Below, piece by piece: positions 1 to 12,399 of a stretch of DNA of 64,000 nt. Origin of the DNA: Chytridium lagenaria (lineage: Eukaryota; Chytridiomycota; Chytridiomycetes; Chytridiales; Chytridiaceae); contig JAHLKC010000139.1 in NCBI GenBank assembly GCA_025449115.1, positions 46,596 to 110,595 on the forward strand, written 5' to 3'. The stretch's first letter is position 1. The number at the start of each line of letters is the position of its first letter. Below the pieces are notes generated by a model. The model was not told where the DNA came from. It saw nothing but the letters and a program-made list of their open reading frames with translations, and ran no database searches. The position numbers and the translations under genes were made by a program.

Positions 1-1
1 C

Positions 2-1851
2 CCAACCTCTTGCGCATCAAACGCAACCACAAGTCTCCTTCCACAAAGCGTCGCACTCGAGTCCCCCGCACCAGCATCAAGTTCAACCTCTGGCATCACC
101 ACACCCGTCCCCACAGTCCTCGTCGACACCACAGAAGCATTTCGTCTCGGTCCCAAAGACCTCGCCTCACCCCCAGGTCGACTCCACCGTCCATCCGTCG
201 CTCTCCCACGTCCGCCAACCCCCTCTTCACCAGCCCCACAAGTCGACGGCGCTGACCCGCGTCTCGTCGCAACACCCATGACACCCTCACACTCCCTCCC
301 AACCCCATCAGCCCGATACATACGATGCATCTCCCCACTCCCAACACCACTCGGCCTCCAAGTATTCAAAGGCACATACCCCGTCCTCGCATGATCAGAT
401 ATCCTCGCAAGCTGTCTCGGCAACTCTACATGTCTCAACACCGGCGCAATTGTCGTAGTGCGGCAGAAACGTCGTCGTTGACGGCGATGCCGACCGTCCA
501 CCAGCATTGGTAACAGTCGCAGGGATCGGCACTCCCCCCAGACACATCCCAGGCCCCACCCCACGCCCCTTTCTGAAGACGTAGTCGACGACGTGGCAGA
601 AACCCCAGATGGCGATCCCTCCGCCTCCCAACCCGGGCTCCCATCGACTCCACCACTGAAATGGTCGACGTGACGACGGCACCCTGCTAATCTCCCCATC
701 CTCTCTCCTCCCCAGCGACGCCAACGACGACTTTGTCGTCCCACACTTGACATGGTCCCACTCCACCCCTCCCTCTCCCCCGTCCCTTTGGCACCAACTC
801 CACACTCGCCAACCCAACAGGATACCCCGTTAAAAAGAACGCCCTTCCCTCCGACAACATGGCACCCTCCCCAACCACCCCACAAATCGTCCTTCGTCCC
901 CGAATCCTCATCTTCTTGCCATCCCTCTTCCGCTTCTTCACAGCAAGAATAGGCAACTCGGGCATCATACTCACAACCGGTGCCCTCCCCACCTCAACAT
1001 CAACATACCCTCCTCCACTACTTTACCATCACGTCCAAACCACGCCGGCGAGAATCTCTCCCAAGCCATCGCCACTTTCAATATATCCATCACAGTCTCG
1101 CCCGACCGTCGCAAAAAAAAGTTCGCTTTTGGAACCGTCGCCGCGCGCATCACAACCCGGAAAAGTCGCATTACCATCCTCTGTCTTCACCTCACTCGCA
1201 AACCAAAACGATTCCGTCGTCGTCGTCGTTGTCGTTCTCGTCGTCGTCATCGTTGCTTCACTCGTATCCTTGGATTCCAGAACCACTTCCTCTTCCCAAC
1301 CTCTCTCTTTGCATTCTCTACGAAAACTGTCTCCATACCACTCCCCAACCCAAAAAACATTTCAAGCACCCATCCCATCACCGACCTCCCAGCATTTCCA
1401 CCAACAACAATCTCCCTCCAACTCTTACACACGCTACCAAGTCTCGCCACCTCCCAAGAACATCCTCAACACCCCTACCCTCCCTCCACGCCACCATCCC
1501 CAAAATCCTCCCTAAAACCCTCCCTCCAACATCATTCACCCCACCTTCCTCCTTGTCTCTGGCAACAACGGCACCCACCCACTCCTCTCCACCTTCCCAC
1601 CTCCACCTCCAACCTCATCCTCCTTCCTCTCCAACGTCTTGACCGTCACGCTGCTCGTCCGTTTACTCGACCCAAAAAACGACGCCATAGAGTATCGGCG
1701 TGACGAACGAGGCGGGGACGACGATGCCGTTGATGATGCTTGCACCCATGTTGACGATGATGTTGTGGATGTCGGTGTGGTTGGTGGGTGACCGTCGTGA
1801 TGGACGACATCACCGTGACGAGGGAATCGGGGTGGTGATCGAGATGCACCG
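2..1851 (+). CDS. Unrecognised Ser/Thr/Pro-rich protein, 5'-partial, frame-broken
   Basis: I do not recognise this gene. An open frame without a start runs from base 2 to a TGA at 392 and reads on in the same frame to about 470. The protein-like reading then moves to the next frame (471-580), back again (578-672), and on through 785-1000, 1000-1480 and about 1550-1851. The text is rich in Ser, Thr and Pro, with Cys and N-glycosylation-like Asn-x-Thr sites near the start, which suggests an extracellular protein. GTGACG at about 671 and CCCCAG near 714 could bound a 44-base intron. The + strand was chosen because it is C-rich early and G-rich late, as in the clear genes here. The many frame changes mean either a decayed gene or sequence indels. 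The start lies outside the window. Confidence 0.35.
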
Positions 1852-2597
1852 TATCGCCTTGGAGGGGTTATAAGAATGTTGGGTTTGATGTTGATGAAAT
1901 CGGTGGTTCAACAAGGGGAGTAGGTTGTGATAAAGTAGTCGTCTTGGTTGACTTGAAAAAAGTCGCTTAAAGATTGAAACTGTGGTCTTGACAGTCCCAT
2001 CATCATTTGTTGTTGTGCTATCGAATAAAGTTGGTTAAAAAAGGGTGTTGCGAGAGAAAGAGAGAGACAAGCATCACAATTACCTCTCACATCGCGTCTC
2101 TACTTTGACATTTAACGCTTCTTCTTTCCGTATTCTCCGTCGATGCCACAATGACCTCGGTTTCTCATCAGAGACTATCAACGCGGGGGGTAATGTATCA
2201 TTGAATGACGATGATGGGGATGTGGAAGACGAGGAAGAAATAGACGAAGAAGATGAAGAAGAAGAAGAAGGGGTTGATGAATTATGTTGACGATAAAAAG
2301 AGCCTCCATCGCTTGAAAGGGGGTTTATCATCCACCATCATCAAATTGTTTCAAAATGAACTAGCACCAAGTAGGATAGAGGGGTGGTAGTAAAGTAAAG
2401 ATGAAAACCAAATGAATGAATGAATGATGGACGACGACGACGACGATGGCTAGCTGATGACGGGGTATATGCGATGGATGGAAGTGAATGTGGAGATGAC
2501 GGGGTATATGCGATGCGAACAGCTCACAAGTAAAAAAAAAAAGAGGGGTTATTCCTTTGATAGATAGATAGAGAGATAAATAACATTCACACGGGTC

Positions 2598-2634
2598 TGC
2601 TTGCTTGCTTGCTTGCTTGATGCTTGCTTGCTTA
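2598..2634. repeat. (GCTT)n microsatellite
   Basis: Tandem GCTT units, interrupted once by TGAT. Confidence 0.85.
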
Positions 2635-2949
2635 ATCAGGCTACTTATTCAATTAAAAGCAAAGCATCCAAAAAGGGTATTATTATTAACTAATTAATTA
2701 TAAAAAAATGAAAAGCAAAAAGCTTGCTTCAATGTGTCCGAATAGGGGGGACAACACTCCTCAAACTCTCTCAAGAAATGAGATTGACAATTCTTGTATT
2801 TGTGAAATTGTCAGATTTATTCTTTGAAATAATTTCTGATTCTACTTAATAATAAACAAATATTTTAATTATTATTTAATAATAATTAGCGGAAAGGAAA
2901 ACAAATCATCACTTCTGTCCAGTTTTAATAGTTGGTTGGAGAACTCGTT

Positions 2950-3048
2950 ATCCATTCTATCCATCTATCCATCCATCCGCCTTCTATCCACCCATCCATC
3001 TATATATCCATTTCATCCATCCATCCACCTTCTATCTATCCATCCATC
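2950..3048. repeat. (ATCC)n-type microsatellite upstream of the kinesin gene
   Basis: Imperfect ATCC/ATCT tetranucleotide array ending about 25 bases before the kinesin ATG, so it probably lies in the 5' leader. Confidence 0.85.
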
Positions 3049-3073
3049 AGCATCCCCTACATCATCACCTCCA

Positions 3074-6000
3074 ATGGCAAAAGAACAAGACGACACCACC
3101 CCCCCCACCCCTCAACCCCCGACCCCACAGACATTGACGACGAACCCCCTCCTCAAACCCAAACCTCCATCCGCATCTTTGTCCGAGTCCGTCCCCCACG
3201 TACCTCCTCAAAACTCCACATCACCCCCGGTCGTTACTACACTCACAATCCATCCACACCCACAGACCCTTCCAAAATCGGCTTCCACATCCCAAAGACA
3301 CCTCTCAGACCATCAACAATCAAAAGGAAACGTATGATTATCGCTTTCATCATGTGTTTGATGAAAAGGCGGGTCAGGAGGAGGTCTTTGATAAAGTTGC
3401 GAAAGGCGTTGTGGGGAATGTGTTGGAGGGGTATAATGGAACTATTTTTGCGTATGGGCAGGTTGGTTTTTTTCTCTGTTCTCTTCCCTATTTCCCCATT
3501 TATTTATTTTGGAGGAGTTATGACGGGGTCGATATGGTGTTTCTTCCTTCAATAGCCCAAAGTATACCTTCTTTTTATTCATATATTTTTTTTTCTGCAA
3601 CCTTTAACAGACAGGTAGCGGTAAAACGTTTACCATCACCGGCGGTGCAGAGCGCTACGAAGACCGCGGTCTGATTCCACGAACCCTCCAATACATGTTT
3701 AAAGAAACCAAAAACGTAACTTCCTCACTTTATCATCCCATTGATTAAATTCTTGCTTTTCTTGCGTTTTTTTCTTCATAGAGACCAGGCCATCATTACG
3801 ATATCTCTATATCTTACCTCGAAATATACAACGAAAACGGTTACGACCTCCTAGATTCCACTCGTGACGCAAAGAAACTAGAAGATCTCCCGTAATACCC
3901 CCCAAAACCACTCTTTCCTTATTTCCCCCCCATCTTCCTCCCATCTCACACCTTTATTATTTCAAATCCAAAAACAGCAAAGTCCGCCTCCTCGAAGACT
4001 CTGATCAAAACATCCATCTCCAAAACCTTTCCCTACTCCCTGCCCTCTCTGAAGAAGAAGCCCTCAACCATCTTTTTGTTGGAGACACCAACCGTATGAT
4101 TGCTGAAACTCCATCTAACCCTGCTTCGTCGCGCTCTCATTGTATTTTTATCATCACTGTCACATCGCGACGGGATAATGATGATCGGATACGGAGGTCG
4201 AAATTGCATTTGGTCGATTTGGCAGGGGTATTTGGAGCTTTCTTTATCACTCTATGTTTCCCCTCACTTTTTTTTTTATATAACCGCCACGCTTACAAAA
4301 TTTCCCCTTTACTGTTTCTCACCTCTCCCGCTTCTGCCGTCCGATACTCTACTTCGGTCTGCTCCTTCAACCAACGACCCACGCCCCCTGTTTTTTTTTA
4401 TAACAGCCCGCCCCGCTAACAACTCATTCTCTCCTTGACTGTTTCTATCCCCTCTGCTTTTGCCGTTCGATAATTCTACTTATTCCTCTACTCTTTTAAC
4501 CCCCCACCCCTTTAAAAAAAACCCGCTTACAACTCTTTCCCCCTTTTCTGTTTCTAACCCCTCAACTTCCTTTCCAACCGCCAACCCTCCTCCCCGTCTT
4601 TTAAACCACCCACCCCCTTCACATTCTAAACCACCCCCCCTCCTAGATCCGAACGCACCTCCCGCACCGGCATCAACGGCAAACTCTTCACCGAAGCCTC
4701 CTACATCAACCTCTCCCTCCATTATCTTGAACAGGTCATTGTCGCCCTCTATGAAAAGGACTTGGGAAACGGAGTCATGTGCCCTACCGGAATTCTATGA
4801 TGACCAGCGTGTTGAGAGATTCGTTGGGTGGGAATTGTATGACGACGATGGTGGCTACCGTTGCGCCGGAGGATGAACTTATTGATGTAATATTTTTTTT
4901 TGGAGCTTTGATTTGTTTTGGGGTTGATCCGAGTTTGTTTTCGTTTTTTTTTCTTGGAGAGGGGGGTTGCTTGTTTTTTTTTTTTTTTTGGAAGGAGTTG
5001 AAGGGGATCGTAGAACCCTTTTTAGAATCTTTTCACTCCCTTTTTTTGCCTTTTTTTTTACGTGATGCCCTACCCCGAGACTACTCGAGCGTCACGGCGA
5101 GAGCGGACCCGGGACGGACTGCGGTGTGGATGACTGCGGCATGCTTCATGGTGTTCCCCCCCTCGCCCTCCCTTTTTAAAGATATCGCCCCCCCCCTGTT
5201 TTTTAAAAAGATATCCCCCGTCACCCCCTTTTTTTAAATATCCCCCATTTTTTTTTGATATCCCCTCCTTTTTTTAATACCCCCCCCCTTTTTATTGATA
5301 TCCCACCCCCCCTTTTTCCTTGACACCCCCCACAGCCTTGACTAACCCCGACTCCCAAGGAATCCATCTCGACCTGCCGTTTCGCCCAACGCGTCGCCCT
5401 GATCTCCAACAAGGCGCACGTGAACGAAGAAATCGACCCCCACCTCCTCATTGCCAAGCTCCGCAAAGAAATCGCCCTTCTCAAAGCCGAGATTGCGCTT
5501 CTCCGGGGTGGCACTGAGGAGGAGGTGTTGCCGGATTATGAGAAACAGAGGGTGAGGGAACTTGTGGATGGGTTTGTTGAGGAGGGGGGGGGGTTGGTGG
5601 TGGCGGAGTTTGGGAGGATACAGGAAGCGTTTAGGGTGTTTAGGGAGTATGTTTTGGAGGCGAGGAAGGGGGGAGGGGAGGAGGGGAGGAGGGGGAGGAC
5701 GGGGGGGAGGGATGGAGGAGGTGAAGAAGTTGAAGGCGTTGATTGTGAATAGGGATAATGAGATTAGTTGAGTTTTTTTTTCTTTTCGTTTCTTTGTAGT
5801 TGTTGTGGTTGGAGTGGTTGATGTGATGGTGGTTGTTTTTTGATTTTTTTTCTTCTTTTTTTTTCCTTTTTGCTGACGTTCTTTCTTCCTTTTCTTTTAT
5901 TTTCTTCTTCCGTATTTTTTCTTTCTGATTTTCTTTCCTGATTTCTTTTGTTTAACGCGGAACTTTTGTAGATATTCTTATTGGGATGATCAATCAGTAC

Positions 6001-7759
6001 AAGGAGCAGATGGGGGATACACCTATAGAGAAAAAGGTATGGTTTTTTTTTTGTGTGTGGTAGAAGGGATTGTTGATGGTGCTTTTTTTTTTTGGTTTTT
6101 TTTTTTTTTTTTGGGTGTGCCTGTATGTAGACTTTACAGAGTTCTGAGACGTTGGGTGGTTCGCGGATGAGTTTGGGCGTGTCGCAGAGTTCTGAGACGT
6201 TGGGTGGTTCACGGACGAATCTCGGTGTATCGTCAATGAGTCTAGTTGAAGGTAACAGCCATATTCCCCCCCCAAAAAAAAAGAATGAAATGGATAACTA
6301 AAACGAATGGGTAGACAAACCGCCAGCTCGACCTCCTGCACAGCCTCGAGCGCCCGTCCCGAATCTTGGGGCGAGTGTACCGCAGTTTACGACGGAGAAG
6401 GCGAGGGCGTTTGAGATTTTCAAGAATGGGTATCCGAGTGGATCTTGGATTGATGGACAGAAGATGTTGTTGAGAACAAAGTATGCGGAGGCGAAAGCGT
6501 TGGGAGAGGAGGCTAATCGGTTGAGGACGGGGATAAGTGCGTTTGTTTTTTTTGGGGGGTTTTTTTGGGGGTTTTTTTTTTGGGGGGTTTTTGGGTGGTT
6601 TTTGATAGCCCGTGCGATAACCTGTGCGATTGGGGTTTGAGCGTGTGGCTCTTGATAACACATGCGATTGGGATTTGAGCGTGTGTTTTTGATAACCCGT
6701 GCAATTGGATGTTGAGCACTTTTTTTTTTTTTTTGCTGATGATTGTTTTTTTTTACGCGTAGAACACCTTAAAGAGAAACTCTCTGCCCCACCCTCTGAT
6801 GAGGAACCGATAGAGGATCGCGTCACGCTTCGAACGGATGTTGCGGCGATGGTGGTGAAATACCGGGATGCTTATCAGAGGTTAAAGGATCTAAAGATTG
6901 AGATTGAGCATTTGCAGCATCTCCTTGAACAGGCGAGGGTTCGATTGACTAGGGATTTTGAGCATTGGTATTTGAATGTTTATTTGGCTACTGGGGGTAA
7001 GGAGGAGGTGGGAGGGGATGCTGGGAGGCGAGGTGGGGGAGAGGACGTGGCCCCATGTCGATGATGGTAAGAGTGTTCTTTATGAGTTTTTTTGTTTTGT
7101 TTTGTTTTTTATTGGGATGGAGAATGATGCTTATTGTGGGGTATTTTTTTTAGTCATTGGATCCTCTTACACCACAATTGTCAAGCATGTCACTTGCTAG
7201 CGATATTAGCACCATTAGCAGCACCATGCCTTCTGCAGGCACATATCAGAATCCACCACTACCCGTACCATCCACACGTTCACAGCAACAGCACCAACAA
7301 CAGCAACCACCACCATCCTTTATATCCAATATCAATGCATCAACTACTTCTCTATCATCACAAAACACTGCATACTCATCTGTCACTCGTCCAAGTCCAA
7401 ACCTCAACGCTCGTCCAACTCCAACCCTCAACGCTCGTCCAACTCCACCACCACCACCACCACTCATGTATCCCACAAACAACAACAGCATCATCAGCCG
7501 TCCATCCCAGCGCATCCCCATTTCTCTCGCACTCACCACTCCCAAAACCCCCCATTCTCACATCCTCCTCACGATCCACGACCCCACACCCGCCAACAAC
7601 ACACTCCATCTGGATCATTCCACTGTCGCGTCAGACGTTGAAGCGTTTTACAAGGCCCGTCACGATCTTGTTCAACGTGCTGCGTCCGGTGTCGAGACCT
7701 GGGAGTGGACATGGGATGTGGAAAAGACGGCGACGAGGGGGTTATTGGACGGTTGGTGA
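3074..7759 (+). CDS. Kinesin-9 family motor, KIF6-like
   Basis: Microtubule motor expected to work in the flagellum. Exons read by eye: 3074-3461, 3611-3715, 3782-3891, 3978-4227, 4647-4886, 5360-5766, 5972-6036, 6131-6251, 6315-6536, 6763-7066, 7154-7759. The motor shows IRIFVRVRP at its start, GYNGTIFAYGQ then TGSGKTFTITGG (P-loop) across intron 1, SSRSHCIF (switch I) and LHLVDLAG (switch II). After the motor come NEEIDPHLLIAKLRKEI and coiled-coil exons (AKALGEEANRLRTGI, HLKEKL). The tail is Gln/Pro-rich and ends with a segment like the KIF6 C terminus (DVEAFYKARHDLVQ). The order and spacing match KIF6 rather than KIF9. One-base frame breaks occur near 3294 (A run), 4771 (G run), about 5700 (G runs) and about 7030. 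Intron 4 has one extra G at its donor. Family assignment is firm; exact ends of the last introns are less so. Confidence 0.9.
4240..4646 (+). repeat. Degenerate repeat within kinesin intron 4
   Basis: The C/T-rich intron holds about two and a half diverged copies of a roughly 125-base unit. Each copy carries CTTACAA-like, CTGTTTCT and GCCGTYCGAT landmarks in the same order. Confidence 0.5.
6137..6232 (+). repeat. In-frame 48-bp tandem duplication in kinesin exon 8
   Basis: Two adjacent 48-base units, each encoding a 16-residue segment beginning QSSETLGGSR. The copies differ at a few positions, so the duplication is not brand new. It lies in the linker after the coiled coil. Confidence 0.8.
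6590..6715 (+). repeat. ~40-bp repeat in a kinesin intron
   Basis: Three imperfect copies of a unit containing TTGATAACC, TGCGATTGGG and TTTGAGCGTGTG follow long G/T homopolymers within the intron 6537-6762. Confidence 0.6.
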
Positions 7760-8471
7760 ATGCGAATGCGGGGATGATGTTGGGGGGGAACAGAGGAGGT
7801 GACATTCCTTTTTTTTTTTTTTTGTCCTGTTGGTTAGAGTCGGTTTGAGCGGATGCCGACATGGCAAATAAATAAATAAAATTTAAATTATTTTTGTTTA
7901 CTTGAGAATTGTCATAATTCGTAAAAAATAAAAACACAGTATGCAGGCGTATGATCTCACACCATTAGGCATTCGTGTCACAAGAAGAAGGAGGTTGTTT
8001 GCGGAGCCGAGCAGAAATAAATTATTCATTTATTATACTTTTAGAATTGTCAATGTATATATACCATATATAGACATATTGCACACAATCTTTGTGCTTC
8101 TTGCCAACCAACCCATCCCTTTGTCTGACACTCTCTATTATTAATTAATGAATGAATTTAGAGAGAAAAAAAGGCAAAAAGAAAAGAGACAAGACATCAG
8201 TGTGTGCTACGTATTCAAGGTGAGAGTGTGTGTGAGGGGGCGAGTGTGCACAGAATACAGCATTATTATTCATTAAAATTAATTAATTATTTTATTTTAT
8301 TTTATTTTATTTTATTTTAATTAATTCAAAACGTCACACTTTCTATTCCATAACCCTCCTTTTCTACTATTTACTATATATCTGTTGCATCTATCACCTA
8401 CCACCTATTTATTTATATAAATATTACTACATACCTTCTTCATTCTTATACTATTTTATTTAGATATTAGG
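7760..8471. other. Intergenic between kinesin and MFS genes
   Basis: AT-rich, holding the kinesin 3' end and the transporter promoter. A pentanucleotide (ATTTT)n run lies at 8289-8320. No convincing gene seen. Confidence 0.7.
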
Positions 8472-9353
8472 ATGACGGCGACAATGGATCAGAAAGACCA
8501 CGTCGTCGTTGATGGTGATGCTCATGCTCCCACTCCCACTCTCATCACCACTGAAAAGAACATCACTCCCACATCAAGTGACTCTACACTCGACTTTAAA
8601 GTCACCACAAGGAGCAATGACCCTTCTTCTTCTTCTTCTTCTGCTGCATCTGTCCATTCCCTAGACAAGAAGGCTTCTTTGGCCGCAGATGCTGCCGCTG
8701 ATTCAAACGATCTTATCGTCCCTACAACCACCACCACCACCACCACCACCACCATTGATCAGCAGCAGCTTCTCGAATTGGGCGTCTCCAAGGACAAGAA
8801 GGATGTGGCCGATACCGACCCCTCTCGTCTCTATCAGCCCGATGACGACGGTTTCGTAAAGTACCCCGCCTCGGTCCTCGTCCCCCTCTTTGTCGGCCTC
8901 ATCTCGGCTCACTTTCTCGCTGCGCTCGACGCGACCATTGTTTCCACCGCCCTGGTCGCTATTAGTACTGAGGTGAGTTCCACTGCGATAGCAGTGGCTT
9001 TGACGAGGAATAGGCTTTGGCGAGGAACAGGTCCGACTGCGATAGCAGCGGACCTGTTTCGAGCTCTCGCGAGCTCCCTGCCGTGAGGCAGGAGCGAGAA
9101 GCTTGGACGAACAACATGGCCCGCAAGGCGGGCCTGTGTTGTGAGCTCTCACGAGCTCTTGCGCAAGCAAGAGCGAGCCAACTCTACGCTCGAGCTTTTA
9201 CCACATACTACCATCGCCGCTATTCATTACAACTTTTATTACTTATTACTACCACCACTCTTACTACCACTCCTACCACCTCCTACCACTCTTACTACTA
9301 CTACTACTCATACCACCACTCTTACTACCACTCCTACCACCTCCTACCACTCT

Positions 9354-9392
<39 letters not shown>

Positions 9393-11514
9393 CATTGACT
9401 ACCATCACTCCTCTCTTACTAATCTCCTTTCTTCTTCTTCTTTTTCAATATTATAGTTTAATGCTCAAAAGGAGATTGCATGGGTTGCGACAAGTTACGT
9501 TCTCACATTCAATGCATTCCAACCTCTTGTCGGCAAGTTTTCTCAAATCTTTGGGCACCGTATATTGACTTTGGCGTGAGTTTATTCTATTCCTATTCTC
9601 ACAATCTTCAATTATCTTGCTTTCCTCTCTACACATTCCAACAATGTTTTAACACCCTTCCCCTCTCCCCCCCCCAAAAACAACCATATCATCACAGTGG
9701 TATCATCATCTTTGTCATTGGTTCCGCCCTCTGTGGCGCCGCCACGGGCATCAACATGCTCATCGCCGCCCGCGCCATCCAAGGCATTGGCGGTGCAGCC
9801 CTCATCTCCATGGTCCTCATCTCCATCTCCGACATGTTCCCCTCAAAGAACGTCCAAAGTACCTCTCTGTCCTCTGGATCAATTTCGGTGTCTCCACCAT
9901 CATCGGTCCCCTTCTCGGAGGTGCCTTTACCGACAAAATCTCCTGGCGCTGGTGTTTCTACATTAACCTCCCCGTCGGTGTCTTGGCCTTTCCCCTTGTT
10001 CTCTACTTTTTAAGAATCCCTTTCAAGCCCGTGCCCTTTAAGGAACAGGTCAAGAGAATTGATTTCTTGGGAACCGTTTGGCTGCTTATTGCTGTCATCC
10101 TCATCTTGATTCCTACTAGTTTGGGCGGCGTCACCATCCCCTGGAACTCGCCCGCTGTCATTGCATGCTTTGTCTGTGCCGCTGTCGCTATCACCATCCT
10201 CATCATCGTTAGTATTTATTATCTTTTATTTATTTTTTTTTAATTTTTTGGTTTTTTTTGTCTCGTTTCTTTAGTGTTTAGTTTTTCATTTAATTATTTG
10301 GTTGTTTTTTTGTTGTTTTTTTTGGCCTCTTCTTTCTTGCTTTCTCGTTTGTTCTTGTATTTATGCATTTATTTGGGTTTTGTTTGGGTTTTTAACTTTC
10401 TGGCTTATATATTTTATTTGGAATTTTTTGTTTCTTCTTTCTCGTTTGTTTTTTTTTTTCTTTCCATTTTGATTTATGCATTTATTTGGGGTTGTTTCTC
10501 TTTTCAAGTTCTTGCTTTCTTTTTGGTTTTATTTATTTATGTATTGCGTTCTTTTACTTCTACTATTTTTATTTCTTGCAATTGCAGCGTCATTCTCTTT
10601 CTTTACTTTTACCTTTTTTCAACTATTGCCGTCATCTCCATTTCATCATTTACCACACCACTCACATCTTTAACTCTTTCCACTTTCTCCTCTTCCCCCT
10701 TAAAAAAAAAAATCAACAACTAGATCGAACTCAAGGTCAAGGAACCCATTATCCCCCCACACGTTTTCAAGAACCGCAACGTCCTCTTTGTCTTTATTTG
10801 CAACTTTTTCCTCGGCATGTGCTTCTTTGCCTTTGTCTTTTACGGTCCCCAATACTTTCAACTCGTCCGCGGCGACTCTGCCACCATCGCCGGTCTCCAA
10901 CTCCTCCCCCTCCTCCTCGGTTTAGTCATCTTCTCCATCGTTGGCACCATCCTCCTCACCTTTATCAAAAAATACCCCCCTTTATCATTGCCGGCTGTCT
11001 CTTTGTCACAGGCGGTGCATACTGGTTCTCCACCCTCGACCAACACTCTTCCCGTGCAGCCGAAATCGGCGCCCTCCTCCTCGTCGGCATAGGTCTCGGT
11101 TTCCAAATGCAAATGGCCATTCTCTGCGCCCAAGCCTCTGTCGATCAATCCGACACTGGCACCGTCTCTGCCCTTGCCTCCTTTTTCCAATCCATCGGAG
11201 GTGGGATTGGTCTTGCCATTCTCTCTGCCATCTTTAACGATCGGTATGTTTCGGGGATTGCGGCGCTTCCTGAAGAACTGAGGGCGGCGTTTTCGAACCC
11301 CTCTGCTGAGGGGGAGGGAATTCGAGGGAGGCTTTTGAAAAGTTGCCAAAGGAGGTGCAGGAGATGATTACGGGGTGTTTGTGAATGCGTTGCAGGGGGT
11401 GTTTAGGTATTCGGTGCCGTTTGCTTGTGTGGCGGTGGTGGCGAGTTGTTTTATTAGTTGGAAGACGAGGGTGTTGAGTCAGGAGGAGGTGGAGAGGAAT
11501 GGGCCTTCGCATTA
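8472..11514 (+). CDS. MFS drug/solute exporter, DHA2-type
   Basis: Predicted plasma-membrane proton-coupled exporter. Exons: 8472-8972, 9457-9575, 9698-10207 and 10724-11514. A Ser/Thr/Asp-rich cytosolic N terminus of about 135 residues includes a poly-Thr run. TM1 follows with LDATIVSTAL, then EIAWVATSYVLTFNAFQPL, GHRILTLAGIIIFVIGSA, ARAIQGIGGAALI, GPLLGGAFTD and SWRWCFYINLP, all hallmarks of 14-helix DHA2 transporters. The last exon carries FISWKTR and ends at 11514. Frame breaks lie near 9857, at a six-C run (10975-10980), near 11330 and near 11385; bridging them restores the family pattern throughout. The start is the first ATG of the open frame. Substrate cannot be told from sequence. 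Confidence 0.88.
8980..9173 (+). repeat. Cluster of perfect hairpins in MFS intron 1
   Basis: Seven short perfect inverted repeats are packed in under 200 bases: 8980-8997 (loop GATA), 9028-9056 (29 bases, loop GATA, one bulge), 9061-9076, 9077-9092 (loop GTGA), 9118-9134 (outer pairing extends to about 9112-9143), 9143-9158 and 9156-9173 (loop GCAA). The cluster is GC-rich inside an AT/T-rich gene environment. Two loops fit GNRA. It begins within eight bases of the splice donor. Confidence 0.85.
9236..9398 (+). repeat. TAC/CCA minisatellite in MFS intron 1
   Basis: Two copies of a unit of about 57 bases, built of TACCACCACTCTTACTAC-like blocks, end in a pure (TAC)n run. Confidence 0.8.
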
Positions 11515-12384
11515 ATGGGATAGAACAACATTTTGTGCTTTTTGTTTGGTTGCGTTCCTGTCCCCCGTTTCCTCGCATTAACGGGATAAAACAACACGAA
11601 TGCCTTTTTTTTTGTGTGCGTTCTTATCTCCTTTCTTTTTTGTTTTAAGATTTGTTCGAACACTATGATATTACAACTATGGTTTTTATTTTCCCCCTTG
11701 GTTTGCCCTCTCTTCCTTTTCTTTTCTTTTCTTGGTTTTTTTTTTTTTGGCGTTGGAAGTTGATGATGTACCTCTGATTACGAGGATGTTTTTACTGGTT
11801 ATGAGTGTTTGTGTTTTTCGCTTTTTTATTTCAAGAAATCCGAAACGTAAGTTTTGGAATGGGGTTTTTTTATTTTTTTTCTACGTATGCAAGCAATAAA
11901 AGGTATCAGGTATTTTTTTAGAGGGTGTGCTTTTTCATTTTATGTGTGTTTGTTGTTTTGGTGGTGTCTTTTTGTAAGGGGGGTTTTTTTTGGAGGTTTT
12001 TGTGTAGAATCAGGGTTTGGTGTTTTTGAACGTTAAAGGATAGACATCAAAACATTTGTATTCTCAGAGGTGAAAGTTAAACTAGAATTCATTATATTTT
12101 TTTCTATTGCGTATTCCTATTGTTTATTTTTTTTCAGAGAAATTTGGTTACGCTTAACGGAAAACGTAACATGGTTTTTTTGGTTTAGATATTTATTTTT
12201 TTTCATACTCTAATTATTTTCGGGAGTTGATTATGTGGGTTATGAAAAACGTTTTGTGGGTTTGGTGTATGCCGAAAACACCACGAGATGGTTTCCATCA
12301 GTACTTTGTGGTCGTATCATATTTTCTTTAAAGTCGTCTTCCTTTTGAAAACGCGTTCGTTGTATATTCCTATGATATACCATC
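11515..12384. other. Intergenic, T-rich
   Basis: Downstream of the transporter. Strong T bias on the + strand. A short repeated block (GGATAAAACAACA type) lies at about 11517-11600. No convincing gene seen. Confidence 0.6.
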
Positions 12385-12399
12385 TCAGACGCTGGTTCT

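Larger units (their letters stand above)
1852..3073. other. Intergenic, AT-rich, with microsatellites
   Basis: No convincing gene. Two overlapping antisense open frames at 2045-2331 are low-complexity (Asp/Glu runs on one strand, Ser runs on the other) and look like artefacts of a GAA/GAC repeat. The rest is AT-rich and holds the tetranucleotide repeats listed separately. It should include the kinesin promoter. Confidence 0.6.

Noticed and set aside
2045..2331. Overlapping acidic (+) and poly-Ser (-) open frames
   Set aside because: Opposite translations of one GAA/GAC repeat, with no context for a gene.
5994..6826. Several minus-strand open frames with Lys/Pro-rich text
   Set aside because: They are antisense to kinesin exons and to T/G homopolymer introns.
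8703..9170. 155-codon minus frame over the MFS N terminus and hairpin cluster
   Set aside because: It is antisense to a clear exon and reads through palindromes and a (ACC)n repeat.
8980..9173. CRISPR-like array
   Set aside because: The hairpins differ in sequence and have no regular spacers; this is a eukaryotic intron.
10274..10723. 149-codon open frame with membrane-like text
   Set aside because: It lies wholly inside MFS intron 3 (10208-10723); the T-rich intron translates as Phe/Leu.
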